From positions 12,724,890 to 12,788,889 of the forward strand of contig OX246741.1 of the NCBI GenBank assembly GCA_945910005.1: a stretch of 64,000 bases of DNA, in the 5' to 3' direction. A program made the position numbers and the translations under genes. The stretch is from Isoperla grammatica. Its lineage: Eukaryota > Arthropoda > Insecta > Plecoptera > Perlodidae. The notes below the pieces were generated by a model. The model ran no database searches. It saw only the letters and a program-made list of their open reading frames with translations, and was not told the DNA's origin. Positions 1-12,357 of the stretch are shown here, piece after piece (position 1 is the first letter of the stretch; each line of letters opens with the position of its first letter).

Positions 1-347
1 AATAGTTTAAAAAAATCTCAAACAGTCTTACGAATAAAATAGTTTTAAAATGCATTAACATAAAGTGGTACGCAACATTTTGAAACACTTTTTCTTTTTA
101 TGATTAATAACCACAATTAAGGCCGATTGACAATTACGCTTATAGTAAAATACATTTTAATGGATATAAAAAATAGTTAATTACCCCACGTGCACTTCAT
201 TATTATTTTTCCTCCATTACGCCCAATAAATCAAATCTTCGAAGCAACCCACTTTTTATGTAATTAATCATTCTCATTTTGGCATGTCATCTTTCTATAT
301 TGAAAAACATTCCACAAAAAATACATTATCCAACAATGAACGGTGCG

Positions 348-382
<35 letters not shown>

Positions 383-1004
383 GAATTATTATTATTATAA
401 CAAAAGTGTCTTCATTTTTCCTTTTTTTCATTTACAGTCACCAACGTCGACCAGAGCGTCATCACGACCTTGAATATCATGCCCGCCAAAGATGAAGTGA
501 CTAAAGCGCGAACATAATTCGAAATCTTGTTATTTCTCCTTCTTTATTAAAGGGAACATTAAGCACAAATTTTATATCTTTGTTTACACAGCTGGTAAAT
601 AATCATAAACTATTAAAAAAATCGCGCATGAATACAATCTATATTTTGGAAGTTACGACGCTTTTGTACAAAAATCGTGTTGACTGATGACGTCACACTC
701 GCTGGAGAATAATCATCGAAATATGTTAGTTTAAAATTTAAAATTAGATGCACAATAAATGAAGAAATTATTCTTTTTTCCGCTGTTGACATTGGTAAAT
801 TCGATTATTTATAATTTTTCAATAGTTTAACTGTAATAAAAACCTTCTAAAAAATTATTTAAACCCATAACAATGAAACTAATTACAAAAACATTCCCTC
901 GAGTTTCTAAAAACTCATTAAAACAATGTAAAGTATAAAACAACGCAGGGTTAAGTTTTGACCTAAGAGTAAACAAGTTACACACATAAATAATGGCAAG
1001 TTAC
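1..1004. other. Non-coding AT-rich stretch
   Basis: No coding signal is visible apart from short chance frames. It holds an (AAT)n microsatellite (listed separately) and otherwise nothing recognisable. Confidence 0.6.
349..400. repeat. (AAT)n / (ATT)n microsatellite
   Basis: About ten AAT units followed by a short run of ATT units, so the tract can fold on itself. The same AAT-to-ATT switch is seen in the larger arrays near 32.9 kb and 59.7 kb. Confidence 0.9.
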
Positions 1005-1192
1005 CATCTAGCCAGTGGTTAAACGAAGGCATGGTATGTTCAAGTTGAAATCACGTAGATTCGAGTCTGTGATGGACGAGTCAACAGGGGAACATAACCT
1101 GCATTAAACCGCCCCGTTGAGAGCCATAAACAGCTTTAACCCCCCTCTAAATAGGGCGGCCATAAAAAAGCGCGAAACAAAACAAAACACAG
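1005..1192 (+). repeat. Probable tRNA-derived SINE
   Basis: The sequence has a box-A-like motif TAGCCAGTGGTTAAACG (1009-1025) and a box-B-like motif GTAGATTCGAGTC (1055-1067), about 30 bases apart, the arrangement of an RNA polymerase III internal promoter. A GC-richer body follows and the unit ends in an A-rich tail of GCGAAACAAAACAAAACA type. No target-site duplication was identified. It could also be a decayed tRNA pseudogene with unrelated flanks. Confidence 0.5.
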
Positions 1193-1270
1193 GGAACAAA
1201 CTCTAATGGTGATGTTTGATTGATTCAATTACAACCGCTTGATTAGAACACAGTCGATGGAATCGGTGTC

Positions 1271-1626
1271 TCGAAGAAGAAAGAAAATACCTGCTAGTGA
1301 GTAACACTATCTATACAAGGTACTCTAGAATCTAGATGCAATCTAAGGTTCCGTAAATCCTTCTACACGAGTTTCGGTAAACTTTAAATATTGTGTACTG
1401 ATTTAATAGCAGAGTTCCAGACTTTATTGGATTACTAAACTCCTCAGCTTAGCTCGAAGAAGATAGAAAATACCTGCTAGTGAGTAACACTATCTATACA
1501 AGGTACTCTAGAATCTAGATGCAATCTAAGGTCCCGTAAATCCTTCTACACGAGTTTCGGTAAACTTCAAATATTGTGTACTGATTTAATAGCAGACTTT
1601 CAGACTTCATCAGATTACTAAACTCA
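1271..1626. repeat. Tandem duplication, about 183-bp unit, two copies
   Basis: Copy one starts TCGAAGAAGAAAGAAAATAC at 1271 and copy two starts at 1454. They run in parallel for about 170 bases with a handful of substitutions. There is no coding frame. The near identity points to a recent local duplication. Confidence 0.9.
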
Positions 1627-2764
1627 GATAAGAGTAGGCTTCACCAAGTGGTTTAGTATTCATACTGGATAGCTTCTTACATCTGCTAGAATCAATCCAA
1701 GCTAATCCCACTGTTATCCAATGCCACCTTCTTCAACCGAGATTTTTCGGATTACTTGAATTCATTGTGACTCGAGTTTGAATTAACTTTTAACTAATGA
1801 TTATAATATGTTTGATTGCGTGTATGGTATACCAGTATTGTTACTGAATAGATATACGGCACCAACGGAATGACTAGCCGATACTCTGAAAGAAAAATAA
1901 ATACGCTTTTCTACGCATGTAACATCCAAATGCAAATTTCTCTCCGTTTACCAATCAATACAAAACCCAAAAGTGTAAATTTTATATTTTGTCATCCAAT
2001 CCATCCTGACCTCACGACAGGTTGTCCGAAGATCTAGACAATGATTTGACAATATTACAGCGGTGAGGCTTTAATCTCAGTCCTTCTATAGCTCTAAAAT
2101 GGCGTTAATGGCCGCTATACTATGTGGAATTGGTTGAGATTCTTGAATGTGAATCGAGTTTAACTAGAACCTCTCCGCGTGGCAGCGCTGTTTTCATGTC
2201 GCTGCATTAGTAATGCGATAGTCCTCATGATTTCCTGTCTTGACCGTAGGTTTCTATTCTTGATAAGTAATATGCTCATTTGTTTGTCTACAAATATACT
2301 GGCGACGCCGTAAGAAGCAAGGTGTCCTCCAAAATTCTGAGAAGAGACGGTCGCTCCACACTGTCTATTTCAACGGTATTCAACTAGAGATTGCCCGATA
2401 GCTGCATTGTTATTGTCCACTGTATTGACTGCACCAACCGTGAATGAAACCACGCCTGACAACATGCGGGCGATACCTGAGGCAGGAGAACGGGATGCAA
2501 CTAGATTTAGGTTGGTAGTTGTCACACGCGTCACTTCACTTACATAATCCGTGACGACAACACCTTGCAAGTTAGCGCGACGCGACTATTACGGGATGAT
2601 GGCCGCTGTGTGTAGAACTGTAATACCTAATGTACGGAAGTGTGGCCGCCAACAATGTCAGTGACGTCACGTGAATATCAAGAATTAAGTTCTTTGCAGC
2701 AGGTGAGTGTACATTACGGATAGAGTTAAAAAAAAAAAATTAAAAAAAAAAAATGTATTATAAG
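1627..2764. other. Unannotated stretch, slightly GC-richer around 2.1-2.7 kb
   Basis: No gene is recognised. A minus-strand frame at 2370-2570 has no identifiable motif. The sequence GTGACGTCACGTGAATA at 2661-2677 is the reverse complement of a transposon-end motif seen at 12.3 kb and 58.0 kb, so a MITE end may lie here. A-rich runs occur at 2728-2755. Confidence 0.4.
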
Positions 2765-2900
2765 CCTACCCGCTCAGTAATAAGACTGATTTTCAGTGGG
2801 ATACTTTAATTTAAAGCGATTAAACCAACCCTGTAGGCTCCGAACACCATCGACGAGTGAGCGATAACCAATCAAAGATCGATATGTCAAATACGAAACA
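2765..2900. repeat. Interspersed repeat family A, copy 1
   Basis: About 135 bases are closely matched at 55,824-55,955, including the shared core CTGTAGGCTCCGAACACCAT. Both copies are preceded by an A-rich tract. No box A/B and no coding frame are seen, so the class is unknown. Confidence 0.8.
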
Positions 2901-3090
2901 CATGAATCAGTGATTGGATTGCGAATACCTGAGAACAAATGACAGAATCAACAAGGCCGATTCAGAACATCTTTGAATTTATTGAGTGGTTCGTTGCTAG
3001 GACGGCTCCAAAGTCACCGTTTACTTATTCCTAAGTTCCTAAGCCAAGAGTGATAGAATTGAATCCATATTAGAAGTTAGAAAACTTTCG

Positions 3091-3162
3091 CCCGAAGCGG
3101 GATTTGAATCCGGGACCTTCTGCATTGGAAGCAGGGATGCTAACCACTGGACCAACGAGCCA
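3091..3162 (-). repeat. tRNA-like sequence (pseudogene or SINE head)
   Basis: Read on the minus strand, this has a D-arm-like TGGTCCAGTGGTTAGCAT, a four-pair anticodon-like stem CTGC/GCAG with loop TTCCAAT (apparent anticodon CCA), and a box-B-like GGATTCAAATCC. The T-stem and acceptor pairs are imperfect, so a working tRNA-Trp is unlikely. A related sequence lies at 17,737-17,832. Confidence 0.55.
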
Positions 3163-3500
3163 CCTCAGTTGGCTTAGTGGTTGCATATCCAGTTAGCTAG
3201 CTAACTGGGTGATTATGATATATGGGATTTACGTCTCATATTTTGGCAACGTTGCTAATCGAGACAATGTGTGGGCGATAAATCAAGATGAAAAGTGCCA
3301 AGCCAGGGTTTGTAGGAACTGTGATTCACCAGACGAAGAGTGATCGACCACGAACACTACCTTACGTCACACTGTGACCGGAGAAGTTGTCTAGTGACAC
3401 TTCTGACTGCTGCTTGTTAACGGGGATGGGTATTTCACTATATTGAAACCGCGACAAATTAACCAGGTATTACCTATACAATATTGAAAAGTAGCATTAA

Positions 3501-3634
3501 GGGCGTATCTCAATGCTCTATTTTGATGCTAGTCGACTAGCCTAGTGCACTAATACTAATTAATTGTAACTAATTGTTACATTAGTCCACCAGGCTAGTC
3601 GACTAGCGTCAAAATAGTGCATTGAGATACACCC
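3501..3634. mobile_element. Foldback MITE flanked by TTAA
   Basis: A 134-bp element whose arms pair almost along their full length: GGGCGTATCTCAATGC at the left and GCATTGAGATACACCC at the right, with GCTAGTCGACTAG inside both arms. It is flanked on each side by TTAA (3497-3500, 3635-3638). TTAA is the piggyBac target, but a TTA/TAA reading would suit PIF/Harbinger. It has no coding capacity. Confidence 0.85.
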
Positions 3635-6600
3635 TTAATTTCGTACAGTATAACCATTCGATTAAAAACATTTTAAACATTTTAATACTTACGGTTATTA
3701 GTTTGAAAACCAATTAAATAATTAATACTTTTTTTGTTTCAAATATAATGATTGCAATATTAGAAATTCTGATAATCCGGTTTTTAGTTCTTATGGAACT
3801 TAACATTGGTTGGTAACCAGTTTTTCAATATTGTGTGAGTAACGTCGAAACTCAACTTTCCCCTTAAGTTATAGTTCTCACACGAATGCTTTCCTTGAGT
3901 AAATTAAATAGTTCTTGCACTTTGCCATCCCATCTATTCAAACATCTAACGTTCCGCTTACTCAGCTTAAGAAAAGCACATTAGCTAAATACGTTCGCTC
4001 TACATTAGGTATTTATGATATGATTTTGATTCAATTCTCCTTAAATAATGTGTGATAATATGAACACGTTGAGATTTCGTTCCATAAAACACGATACGAC
4101 CTACTTTAACTTGCCTTGGAAATCATAATTGAGTTGGCCTTAAAACGAGCATGACACGAAAATGTCATCATAATATGTGAAACGTGAACGATGTGTGTTG
4201 AACTGTTATGGTAAACTAAAATTTATGAATAAACACTAGAATATGTCATTTTCTGGCATTTCCTAATACTCGTCTGCTTACGATAAGCGTAAAGGCGCCC
4301 CCTCCCCCCCAAATCGATGTTCAGTTAAGCAAGAGTAAATGAAAAATGATCAGCCTTGTCCAAATAGATTTTACACAGTCACGTCTGTCAACGCCGGTTG
4401 TTTTCATCTACGCGTTTATTTTTTCGCATAGATATTTGAGCTTGAAATGCCAGATAGACTTTTCCACGAGTGTGAGTTACGAGTTCTTAAGAAATTGTCA
4501 ATACAAAAATTTCTAACAAACGATACTAATAAGCACGACATGTAAAAAAATATTTTAGAATAAACGTAAAACAAATTACGAACATTGAGGGTTGCTAACT
4601 TTTAAATACTATTTTTGTATTATTATTAATTTTTTATCCAAAAACATATAATGAACATTTTTTAAAATAATTTTATAATGTTTTTTTTCATTTTTAGATA
4701 AAGCGAATAATACCACTTATGATGTCTGACAACAATATATATTATGAAAAGTGTCAGCTTAGTTACAGTCATGTTAAATTGAATTTTCTATTATTAAGGT
4801 TTCAAGGGAAAACTAAAACGTAATACCAATTTTGTCAACAGCTTCCTTGAAGTTATTTTGTAATTTTAATTTTAGTCAAGTCCGTGGACAAATAGGGTAA
4901 AAGTTTGGTTTTAGTTCGTTGAAATTCTTTTACAAAACTTTGTTGTACGAAGCAAACTCACAAAGTAAAATAGTTCAGTCCTTAATCTATTGTTAAATGT
5001 CCAATATTAGGCCGCTTTAAAATACTTTGATGCAGATAATTAACAGCACAAAAGAAAAACGTTTCATTAGGACAAAAAAAGTATATATATTTGTGTACAC
5101 AATAGAGTATAGGACAATTAATACAAATAAACTCTAAATTTAACAAATGGAAACAACTCCAACAAATGTTAACCAAATTTAGAATTAAGAGCAGCCTTAT
5201 AGGAAATAAATATTAAACAATATATAACCCCTGATTAAGAATTGAAAAATTATAATACATTCAAAGACAGACAGTGATTAAATATTATGGTATGATAAAC
5301 AATGATAATAATACAGAAGTTATAATAAAGAAGTAACAATAATATTTGTATTCGTACATTATTTAAATCAAATACGTTATATATATTGAATACAAAAATC
5401 ACATTACCTGTAAATGTCAGTTTTGTGAAACTTTTAATCATAGGAGCAAAACTGTTCAAATCAAATCATTTGAACAAGTTTGATTGTTTATTTCTAACCC
5501 AGTGCTCAAAATATGCTCCATTAAATATATAGCTTAAGACATTTTTAACAAAAACCCATGTACCAGAGAAACATTATTATGTCCCTTGTTAAATAAAGTA
5601 AATACAATTATAGAAGGAAATATCGTCAAAGCAAAGGAAAACGGGAAGCTTAAAGCAAATAGCAAACGGTAAGACGGCGCTCAAAATACCATTAGCCAAT
5701 ACCAGTATGAAGAAACCCATGCTGTCACCGTTGAAGTTGAGTGGATGCACAATTTAACTGGGTCACAATTTATATACACTACCTTTTCCACAATCAATTC
5801 CGTGAAGCAAACAACAATACACATAACCTAGAAATGAAATTGATAAAAAGAATTTTCAGAAAATGGTTTCCGTATTTCCTACCTTACTTATTGAATCACT
5901 CCACCTCAACCTCAATTATTGACTAGACGTGTTTGTTGTTTTTGAGGAAACTTTGATCATCCGTCTTACCTGAAAAACAAGAAACATGGATTTCAGAATT
6001 GGTTCGTTAATATTTAAAAACACAATTTTCTTACGTTCATTTCAGAGTTAAGTGTTCAGCAATTTGATTGATTAAAAGTAGAGACGGTTTTTCTTGAGAA
6101 TAATCATAGTGAAGAAATCGTCTATGTATTTTCATACAAAACAAACCCCGACATTATTTAATTGAGCTAAACGTGAGGCTGTTTACCATTAATTTACATG
6201 AGGTATACTCTACACACTAGCTTAAACTCGATAAGTAATTACTGTAAGTGATCCATATTCTCTTTATAAAGTTGAAGTATTGCCAACATAAGACCCGACG
6301 GTTTCTAGCAATAAACTGCGCACAACATATTAAAGTTGGAAACTCTAAATTTGGTACAACATGAAAATAATTTAAAGAGAGCGAGGGTACAAAAAGGTAC
6401 TAATGCTTGATCAGTACATACTAACTGTTGTTAGAAAAATATTAATTGCAGGTACAATTTGCTGGAGTGTCGTTTTTAAGATTTTCAAATAGACACAAAT
6501 AACATTATTCATTGACATACAGATAACCTAAACATCCACATCGCTCAGTAGAAGATCAATTATAACTAGAAGAGTTAATTCAAAGTGTGTGAAATATTTA

Positions 6601-7385
6601 CCAACATTAAAATAATGTGATTTTACGAACGGCCCAGCAAAAAAGATTGATAAATTTGATAAGTTTTTGACTCAAACCCCTCATCTCGTATGGGTTCGAT
6701 ATTAGACTTGCTGATTCAAAAACATAATTTAGTTTCAAGTCTTCTTCTTCGTGAAGAAGTTCTTTCGTGTAAAGTGGTCTACGCACAGTCACACAACATG
6801 CGTCATGTGTGAATATAATCAAATTTTATTTACAGCTAAAACTTGATACAATATTCAAAGCCTCCGAAAACATAGAAATAAAAAATCTAATATTTTTCTG
6901 TAAAAGTATGTTAACGTCGTTTTTAAGGATAAGCTCGGTAGAACGCCATGTCAATTTATTTAGGCCTGCTTTATTTTTATGCTAAACAGCCTTAAAAGCT
7001 TGTGTACGTTGTTGATAAAAGCCAAGTTTTCCGCCCGTTCGTGAAACCAATAAACCCACGGTTTCATTAAAAATATTTGCAAAAGAACTCGTTTCGAAAT
7101 TGCGCAGCGCCATAAAACCATATAATAATATGTTTCTTGAATACGTTTCATATTTCTATTAGCTCCCACGCCGTCCTTGCTCGGTTTCCTCCCACATAAA
7201 TAGGGCCGCGCGTACAGTCAGGTACACAAGTATTACAACATCAATCCGGTATTGAATGTATCGTTGATTTGTACCAGAAGATACAAAACAATGAATATTT
7301 TAATATGTATTAAATAATAATAAATAAAACAATAAAAAAACACAAACAACTATTGTTAATGGAAAATTATCCTACTGACTAAACT
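3635..7385. other. Long non-coding AT-rich stretch
   Basis: I see no gene, RNA or clear transposon in this 3.7-kb interval. Short open frames (for example near 5.7 kb and 6.6-7.2 kb) have no recognisable domains and AT-driven composition. A poly-C-rich tract lies at 4300-4310. Confidence 0.5.
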
Positions 7386-7531
7386 CCGGTTTCACCAAAC
7401 GTGTAGTCCCGAAATAATGGAGACTCTCCAAACAAACACGGCTCAAAGGACTGTTAAGTGTTTGTTGAAACCATAATAACCGATCCACGATTTACAAATC
7501 GGAGATTAACAAAATTTGGTGAATTCAGGCC
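7386..7531. mobile_element. MITE of the TTTCACCAA terminal family, copy 1
   Basis: Ends are CCGGTTTCACCAAA at the left and TTTGGTGAATTCAGGCC at the right, which are inverted relative to each other. The interior has no coding frame. Related ends occur at 37,292-37,458 and 56,546-56,703. Confidence 0.65.
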
Positions 7532-7534
7532 TCG

Positions 7535-7611
7535 GTGAATTTTCGGCAGCATGCACTGCCTTCCTCCGACCCTTGCGTCTGAGGAAGCCAGTATATGCTG
7601 CCGAAATTCAC
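7535..7611. repeat. Strong hairpin, about 30-bp arms
   Basis: Arms begin GTGAATTTTCGGCAGCAT and end ATGCTGCCGAAATTCAC, with GCCTTCCTC/GAGGAAG pairing close to a short loop. It abuts the preceding MITE, so it may be a second small foldback element inserted beside it. A structured RNA is possible but unsupported. Confidence 0.75.
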
Positions 7612-9437
7612 GCATTTGTGACTGAGTGTTTTGTTTTTACTGTTGTTTGTTCTGTGAGTAATTATTGTTTAACTGTGTCATAATACAACAATTTGGTAAA
7701 GTCTTATGAATGGTTTTGTTTCATTTTTTGTGACAGTCCATTTCCAATAATTATTAAATGTCAGTTCTGCAGTGGGCAGCCAAAAGACCAAATAAATAAC
7801 GACTACGAATTGGACTCTAATCAAGATGTAACGTTTTAGGTGTGGGCGTCATAACCAATATCTATTTTATCATCACTGACTAAAAGATATTTAGATAACT
7901 GTAGGCCTACATACAATATCCTGTGTCAAGAATCGTGTTGTGTGGCCGATAATAGTGTGGTTGACTACGCATTGTGTTTTTGAGTGTGTACTTGCTCTAC
8001 ATATTTGAATGCCTTGATCACTTTTTCTTAGATTCGTAAGGTATAAGTTTAAAACAACCTCTGTTCGTTAGTTTGAATGGACCTAATACATCTACTTTAT
8101 TTACGTGACTGAGATTTTAAACAAAATAACCATTCAACATCTTGGTAGTCGTAAAGGGAACACAATCCCCATTGGTATAACACAGGATGGATGCTTTTAA
8201 AAACAAGATGGAAGCCATCAATATATTTACGACTTTCGCGTAGTAATAACTTTTTCAGTAATTCACTTTCATACATTCACGGCGTCTTCAACCTCACGCG
8301 TGTATTTTGAGGCCTACACACTTCATACTTTTCACTTACACAACAACTTCTATCAACTTCGTTTCCTATCCGCAACCTTTGAAATTAGATTCGTTTTGTG
8401 ATACCCGAGAGACTATATTTTCACAACTCAAAACAAACTTAATAACGCACTTTCTATAATACTGTAATTGTTTTCTCACAACACAAGTTTATCAAAATAC
8501 AATAGTGATGACGGTACTTTTGTACCCGACTGTACACGGTAAATGAAGCCAAGGTCTACAACAATGAAACCCACGTTAAAGTTTTCAATACTCCGTAAAG
8601 GCGCTAGAACTTGAGGTGATATTGTTCGATGAACACTATAGCTAGCAACATGGAATGGTGAGATTCCCCCCCCCCCCTCCCCAACCCTCCCACTACCCCA
8701 CCATCTCCCCCTCCAATCATTGTTCTACAGAAGACCACTTCATTAAAACGTTTAGTTGCGTTTCAAGTCTCGTAGGCATCTTGTTTTCACGCACTTCGCA
8801 CTTCGTACTTCGTACTTCGCACTTGAGATTATAGATTTTCAGTTTGAATGCCCGAAATAATGTGTCACAGGCTGCTGTGAGCTTCGTCAAAATCTAGCTA
8901 CAGAGTAGCACGGATTTTTTAATCTAATTCCAAGTCTGTTGTGAATAATCTAAAGTTTGGTGGAGGTGCCGAGTATTATTTTACATCTATTTTAAATAAA
9001 TAATTAGATTATGGCTGATTTCTTTTGCGGAAAGCTTCTTGCAAAATGACACCTACTTATTCATGAACGGAACAAAGGACAACAGCGTATTTGCATTTGC
9101 ATCAGCATTAGTATTTACACGAACTCTTCTATATATCGGATCAAAATATGTCTCTCGATTTTAGTGACTATTAATTCATTCGCGAATAATGGTGAAATGT
9201 GCGATACAATGTAAAAATTAAAAACATTATTGTATTACTTTCTTTAAAAAATTCGTAAATTCTTCGTTTGATGTCATCTTTGTTGTTATTGTTACAAAAT
9301 TAGAACGAATGGGAAATGGAAGCAGTGAAAACCTAGATTCTTTAGGTGCGTCGCATCACATAAATCTATGCAGTAGGTAAAGTGCTCAAACAGTTTTCAA
9401 AATATAATTAATATATAATCAAGACACAACGCTTTAG
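7612..9437. other. Non-coding stretch with simple sequence
   Basis: No gene recognised. It includes a C-rich tract (8667-8700, runs of C with T and A interruptions) and a short CACTTCGTA-type direct repeat near 8790-8825. Confidence 0.5.
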
Positions 9438-9572
9438 GCCAGATTTTTTATCGGTCATTAACGGGGCCGTTAGCTCACGGTCCGTTATCTGCATAGGGTG
9501 TTTTGGGTCAGAGATTACGGACCGTCAGCTAACGGCCCCGTTAACGACCCGTTAACCCATTGAAAAACCGGA
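9438..9572. mobile_element. Foldback MITE, GC-rich arms
   Basis: Imperfect arms of about 55 bases share ACGGGGCCGTTAGCT and CGGACCGT in opposite orientation around a short spacer. The arms are noticeably GC-richer than their surroundings. No target duplication was settled and there is no coding frame. Confidence 0.75.
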
Positions 9573-12333
9573 ACTTAATGTAAGATATTTTGTGTGTGAG
9601 AATTTTCAAAGTAGAGAGTCACACCTTTCTCAACCGGATAGTATGTTTTGTCGTTTGTGTTCATTCCCAACAATGAATAGTCCACTTTTCTCTCCGTTAC
9701 AAGATGGACTTCACACACGAAAACTAAAACTCTACCATTCATCTGTGTCACACAATTAATAACCTCTTTTAAACATATACATGTACAATCATATATCATA
9801 ATCCGCCTGAGGTAATTTCACATTTTCCCCGTGTCCACTGACCGCTTTAGTAGTGCATCGTTACATAATAGGGTCATTAATATTAATTCACATTACCAAA
9901 CCGACATAATGTTGACATCATCAAAATTTAAAAAAACTAATTTTCACATAAAATAACACCCTATTAAATGAATGACATGTATTTTCAAACCTAACAGAAT
10001 TATTGGGTCCTAAACTGTTACACCGAACTCTTCTGTCGTATCAAAATGTATGTCTCTCGATTTTAGTAACTATTTATTCATTTGCGAATACCAGTGTTGT
10101 TTATTGACCAATTTTTGATGTACATTTTTATGTATTAAATTATTTTACGGTCAAAACCACGTTTATAGTATAAAATTAAATAAAACATATTTTTATTATA
10201 AAGGTGGTCTCGACAGTAACATAATCACACTTTGATTTGTTGGATTTTGTTGGTTGCAAAATTTGTGATATGTGCGCAATTTAAAAAATTTTTTTTTTTT
10301 TATTGTTTATAAATCTTGAAAAAACTGCTCTGTACGTCGGTCGAAACGTTACATTTTAAAAAATAAACGTCAAGTATTGGTTTTCCGTAAATATGTTTAA
10401 CTCACTTGCTAATATACATATACTATATACACTTGCACACTATTATATAGAATTTGTAGTAATTCGCTCTGGAACGGTCCTACATACATCTGGCTTGGGG
10501 TCAACCCCCCTCCCCCCCCCCCCCCACCAACCATCGACCACAAGGCTCTGGTTCATTACCCGACTCCCTCGAGGCCCCCCCCCCCGTATTAACGCTAACT
10601 TGTTAGTCCAGTAACCCACGGAACTCGCCCACTAAACATCAGTGCAATCAAATACATTCGCATTTAGTTGACCAATGTAAACACTTTGCTTTCCCCCTGT
10701 GTTGAACAGTCGAACATGAAAACAAATCTATCATTAAATAAACCCCAAATAGACCCCGGCTAGTTTGTCAATATAATACCCAGCGAACAACTGCGTGCAT
10801 TGATGTTTAGCATTGGAACAGCATTTGGTTTAGTGATTAACGAGAGATTGAAATGTGCAGATAAAATGAGGATGAGTGCGTGGAAGATATTCAGCCAATC
10901 ACAGCGGTATTATAAAAGAAGGTTTGGATTCGGATGTAATGATACAACGTTAAACGCATGAGCAGAAATAAAAAAGGTATACAGGAAAAGGAAGAAGAGG
11001 AAAAAGTTCAAAACTTTGTTAAACATTTTTTGAAATGCATAGTTAAAAATAATTTTTAATCACAATTGATCAAATTGGAATCAAATTAATTAATTGAAAG
11101 TGGTGAGTTTATGATAACAATTATTAAAAAAAAATTAGAGTTTTTTTTTTATTTCATTTGTTCAGCTGAAAAGTAGAAAAGTAGAAACGGAAGAATCTCC
11201 ACGATTGTCGGCCATTATGATCGTATTCGTCATCTGCAAATCGTAAACGAGTTTATTTACATGGTAACATGGTTCTTATGGCGGTGTTCACAACTAGATC
11301 GTAATATCGTAATTATTTATCACGAGACAAAACATATGCGATTCCGATTCCGATTCCGATCACGATGCCGATAATAATTGTGGTAGGGGCTGTGCAAGTA
11401 CAACGAACCTCGAAGATGTTTCCTTAGACATCGGTTAACAACGTCTGATGCATAGCTGCTGCCTCTCATTAGTGTTCTCTGCCTAAGAGTAGTGTGTAGG
11501 CTATGCCACTAATAACGGCTGTTTGTTGGGAACATTATACCTTAAGGAGGCTTCGAAGGAAGCTGGGATACTCGTAGATTGTGGTTAAGAGCGGGTGGCA
11601 AAGATCTTGGAAGATAGCTTAGTTTGATGCGTAGCCACATCTACAAACCCGATTTGTACCGTTGCTTGAACACAGGATGTGAGGCCCATGACTAGCTTCA
11701 ACATCAGCACCGTGAATACAGTGACATTTAAAATGGTACTAAAGTAAGACAGTTCGGGCTAAAATTGCAGTGTTAAAAATATAAATCCGCAAACCACGAA
11801 GAAAAACAACATATTTTGGTTCGGAAATCATTCTAACGGCACTGTCATGTGTTAAAACTTACTAAATAATGGCAGTGATATTTTTAAAAGTGAGTTTTGT
11901 TAGTCAACAACTTTTTATGGCGTGGTATAATTTTGAATGTCAATATTCAATTATATAACATAACAATATCTTATAAACTAACTATTTGTATGTGTGTAAT
12001 ATTCTACAGACATTGCTATGCTCTTGAATCGTGTCGACTTAACTTGTTTAGAAAAGTAAAAACTGTTGAATATTTTGCTAACGTTGTGTACCAATTACAG
12101 TAATCCATACTTGTGTACTTTTGCATGAGATCCCCCATTTTTATTTTTTTAATATGAAAATACTTCAATCTAGGATACGTACTTTATAAAACAGCACGTG
12201 AAAAATATCGTTTGTAAAAGTTATGAGGCTTTGAGAGGATAATACATTAAGCGTTTTGGAAACGACAAAAATTTATTATTTTAAATATTTTTTTTACTAA
12301 TTCTGAAAGTGAAAACAGGGCGCGAGTCCCATA
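9573..12333. other. Non-coding stretch with poly-C tracts
   Basis: No gene recognised. Poly-C runs occur at about 10,505-10,525 and 10,575-10,586. The segment near 10,310-10,385 contains a GAAACGTT followed by A-rich sequence with AATAAA-like motifs, reminiscent of a retroelement 3' end, but there is no coding support. Short GATTCC repeats lie near 11,340. Confidence 0.45.
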
Positions 12334-12357
12334 GGGAGTATTCACGTGACGTCACAT
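12334..12357 (+). repeat. Transposon-end motif GGGAGTATTCACGTGACGTC
   Basis: This matches the left end of the 386-bp element at 58,008-58,393, and the similarity continues into GCCAATAGAAGACGAA downstream at about 12,401-12,416. I could not find the partner right end, so this is probably a diverged or truncated copy. Confidence 0.6.

Noticed and set aside
3091..3162. A functional tRNA-Trp gene
   Set aside because: The anticodon arm looks right, but T-stem and acceptor pairing are broken. Called a tRNA-derived repeat instead.
10310..10385. Possible Penelope-like or other retroelement 3' end (GAAACGTT plus AATAAA)
   Set aside because: Only short generic motifs match, with no coding remnant or duplication.
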